Source: Fratercula arctica
Taxonomy: Eukaryota > Chordata > Aves > Charadriiformes > Alcidae
Length of the DNA: 64,000 nucleotides
NCBI GenBank assembly: GCA_947846985.1
Contig: CANTUZ010000008.1
Span: forward strand, 7,731,806-7,795,805
Direction: 5' to 3'
The notes under the pieces were generated by a model. That model did no database searches and had not been told where the DNA came from. It saw only the letters and a list, made by a program, of their open reading frames with translations. The position numbers were made by a program, and so were the translations under genes. Every line of letters starts with the position of its first letter. Within the stretch, counting starts at the first letter, position 1. Of this stretch, positions 61,023 through 64,000 are shown in pieces.

Positions 61023-64000
61023 GCAGGTATTACTCTTTAGGCTGTCCTTTTTCTGATAAGGCTTCTTGCTGAGTATTTTTCAAATTTAAAATTTCAGGGG
61101 AATGAGAGACTGTAGAAACCAAAATTGGTTTCACCACATCAAAATGTGGCGAGCCTGACACCTTTGGGAGCACCTGGGCTCCAGGCAGAGCTGCAGTAAA
61201 ACTCAGTTAAAGGCTCGGCTCTCAAGAATTCAAGCCCCTGACTTCAATGCCAGCAGTAGCATGAAAATTAGTGTTTTACCAAAAGCAAAGAAGGAATTTC
61301 TAAGTTTTACATAAATCAGCTTTCCCCACAGCGCTAAACAGTTACTCAAATAGCTTTCAAACTTTGTTCTATTCCAGTAGCCTGAGCTCAGAGAGTTGGT
61401 CTAAACTTTGTAAAAGCAGAGAGAAATCAGTACTTCTAGCAACATTCTTTATTAGTAGTTTCTGCAGGTATAATGTCACATAACAATGACAGAACATTAC
61501 GCCAGTATAAGAGAAATCCTAACATCACAGTAATCTTCAAAGTTCAAACAGTTAACAGTCCCATTTTGAGCAATACTCTTGGTCTTCATGCCAAAAATCC
61601 ATGGCAGCTTCATGTTAAAGTATCTTCGCATTAAAGTACCGTGCAGGATAAAGGTAGGAGCCCTGGCATATGAACTCAAGTGGGATGTACATAATTCCAT
61701 GATGTACATTAATTCTTCTCAGATTAAGGTAGCGTCTCCAACAAAGCTGCAAAGTAAATATGAGGTTTTATTTAGAACGAAATGAAACTGAGGTGACTGT
61801 CGTAACCAGGGAAAGAATGGGAATGCTCTAGGACATACAGGTAATTAGAAAATGTCAGAATTACAAAACCCCCTCCTTATGCACATTTTATAAGCAATAC
61901 TAACATCTTTTGTTAAAGTCTGGGTTCTCCAATATTAAGGTTATTAGTTATTTGCAATTTAAACATAATGTTTAATCCAGCTTGTTTACACTAAAATTAG
62001 TCTCCAACTTCAATGTTTGTAAAACTGTGACCTGAGTTTTTAATCAAACTGTGAAAGCGCATTTTTGCTTCTGTTTAACCAGACTTAGAGAATGAGGTGG
62101 TTGGTTAAGGCCAGCACCTGCAACAAAGGTATTTCAGCTTAATGACGCTGGAGAACAAGGGGGATGCGATTGATTATATCCCAACCCAGCTAAACCAAGA
62201 AGTAGAGTGGTTTAGGGTGCCTTGGGTCACTCGCCCGAGTCCAGTCTAGTACAGCATTCTATAATCAAGTCTAACTTTGCCTATTTCTTTCTTGTTAGGA
62301 TCATAGATTTTCACATCACAACCCAGGTAATTCAGATACCTGTAATAAGGTATCTAATGTGACAAGGGGAAAGGGTGAGAAACCTTGAAAACCTTTATTT
62401 TCAATGAAAAGTGACTCACTGAGGAGGGTCACGCTTGCTTAGTTATTTATAGTATTTGAACAGGGCAGGCCTTACTGTTTTAAAAAGGGCACAGTCTTCA
62501 TTCCTAACAGCAGTGAAGACCCTGTTACAAAGTATGCAGGCTGCTAAGTAGTAGGTACCAGCACTCTGCTGGGATGCCAAGCTTCCTCGAGATCTAGAGC
62601 TTGAATTTGAGAACCTGAAAATATGCTGTCCTTTTATCATTCTAGGGGATACCTAGCATTTCTTTTACTCATTAATATTTAAAGCTCTGAGCTATTGCTC
62701 AAATCTGAGGAAAAGGGAGGGTTCTTTGGGATGCCAACCCAGCTATTTTACACTGGTCTTGAAACTACAAACAGCAACGTGATGTAAAAATTTGCATCTC
62801 AAAATACACAACCTTTTTTTCACAAGGAAGCAGACATTAAGCCCAGAAAATCCAGTGTCTTTTGAGATTATTTGGGTTCAAAATTATTGCTTTTCCCACA
62901 AAGTTCAGCAGGAACTGATGCCGTTTCCTACAACCCTCCTCTCAAATCTCTGGTTCTTGCACATAAATGAAAAAGAAGCGTCCTCCGGAGGAAGGGCTCC
63001 CCAGCATGCACAGCAGGGTGCCTTTCCTCCCCCACCTCCCATGGGGACCCGCACCATCAGACAAGCTTCAGAAAGTGAATTTTAGAGGTGGTATCAGAGG
63101 ATGCAATCTCTGAACTATGGGAAGAAAACTGTCTCCTAAGCGTAGGAATGTAGAGAGGAATCAAATCCAAGTACTGAAACTTTTAAGGTTAAAAAATTGA
63201 TTTCGGTTTGCTGTATCCACCTTAGGAGAGGTCAGAGAAACGGTCATTCCCAGTACCAATGTGAGAGAACACTCCTGGCATTAATTTTTTATATATATAT
63301 ATATATATTTTTTTTTTTTTTAAAGGTGTAAGGGAGTTAAGCATTTCAGAGAACGGAGTCTGAATTAGCTAGTTCAATTTGGCGTAACTTTCGTGTCTTT
63401 TAAACTTTTATTTTTAGAACCAATTGTGGGGATGTGAATTTACAGCCCAATTAAAAAAAGCAAACAAAGCATTTGCTTAGTCCCCTCACTGCTGAACTGC
63501 TGAACAAGGATTGGGAACCTTTCCCCTGAGGTCTTACAGAGCCCCTTGGGATCTCTTCTCACTCACCCCCCCACCCCTTCCCCCCCACTACCTACTGCTA
63601 AAAATAAAAGAAAATGAAATAAAAAATAAAATGAAGCAGTGCCAGTCACTATACAATAAAATTACAGCCCCTCCACCCCAGGGCAGAGTGAGGGAGCAGC
63701 TTAAAAGGGCATAAAATTTCTAGAATTTGCTTTTCAGGTATCAAATACCTGATCACCAGAATGCAAAGGAAGCAAAGGAAACAAATTAAACCTCAGCCTT
63801 TCATGCATCCCGCTATTTGACTGATTTGTTAAAAAGCGGCAATGTTTTGCCAATAACTGAAAAGGCATCTTCTTTGTGTTTAAAAAGGAAGCTGGAAAAT
63901 TAAACATAGTAAAATGGGATAATTTCTACACAATAGAGGTGAGGTAGGGAATTTTATTGAAAATACTTTTTTTTTTTACAAGTTCTTAGAAATAAAGTTG
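61016..64000. other. non-coding region; possible 3' UTR of a converging gene
   Basis: No open frame with recognisable similarity on either strand. Reverse-strand AATAAA hexamers at about 61454-61449 and near 63960-63955 would suit the 3' end of a minus-strand gene. Synteny predicts CCNT2 here, facing MAP3K19. No CCNT2 coding sequence is visible, so this is inference only. Confidence 0.35.
63283..63322. repeat. (AT)n followed by poly(T)
   Basis: AT units running into a T homopolymer in the right-hand non-coding region. Confidence 0.9.

Noticed and set aside
1..64000. CRISPR array, prokaryotic operon or defence system
   Set aside because: No regularly spaced direct repeats; all coding sequence is in spliced vertebrate genes.

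Overview
The window is nuclear DNA of a vertebrate, almost certainly a bird. Spliced genes have GT-AG introns of roughly 70 bp to 3 kb. There are 5'-truncated CR1 LINE copies with the typical avian 3' end, a CpG-island promoter, and the gene order ZRANB3 - RAB3GAP1 - MAP3K19 known from the amniote segment next to R3HDM1/LCT and CCNT2 (human 2q21). The three genes fit in 64 kb, far more compact than I recall for mammals, which also suits a bird.

Layout. (1) 1-17.7 kb, + strand: the 3' part of ZRANB3 (15 coding exons seen, 115-16896). It covers part of the SNF2 helicase core, a PCNA-binding PIP box, an NZF ubiquitin-binding zinc finger, the linker/substrate-recognition region, the HNH nuclease domain and a C-terminal APIM-like tail. 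The start of the gene lies left of the window. (2) 18.6-42.4 kb, - strand: a complete RAB3GAP1, the catalytic subunit of Rab3 GAP and Rab18 GEF, with 24 coding exons that join in frame to 982 codons. Its start codon sits in a TISU/YY1 element inside a CpG island. It is tail-to-tail with ZRANB3 and head-to-head with MAP3K19. (3) 42.7-48.7 kb: intergenic DNA with a CR1 copy, a MIR relic, and a G-rich tract next to a perfect RFX X-box, which I propose marks the MAP3K19 promoter. (4) 48.8-61.0 kb, + strand: MAP3K19 (YSK4), eight coding exons joining in frame to about 1278 codons. A very large central exon of mostly unknown function is followed by a complete STE-type kinase domain. (5) 61-64 kb: no coding sequence recognised. 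It may hold the 3' UTR of a gene converging from the right; CCNT2 is expected there from synteny.

The genes do not form an operon-like system. ZRANB3 acts in replication-fork repair, RAB3GAP1 in vesicle traffic, autophagy and ER function, and MAP3K19 in stress-kinase signalling. The points most worth a second look are the candidate ciliary (RFX/forkhead) promoter of MAP3K19, two conserved islands in its uncharacterised central exon, a possible lineage-specific cassette exon in MAP3K19, the altered APIM of ZRANB3, the TISU start of RAB3GAP1, and two NAGNAG acceptors. I found no evidence of a bacterial-type system, CRISPR array, viral insertion or other exotic element.
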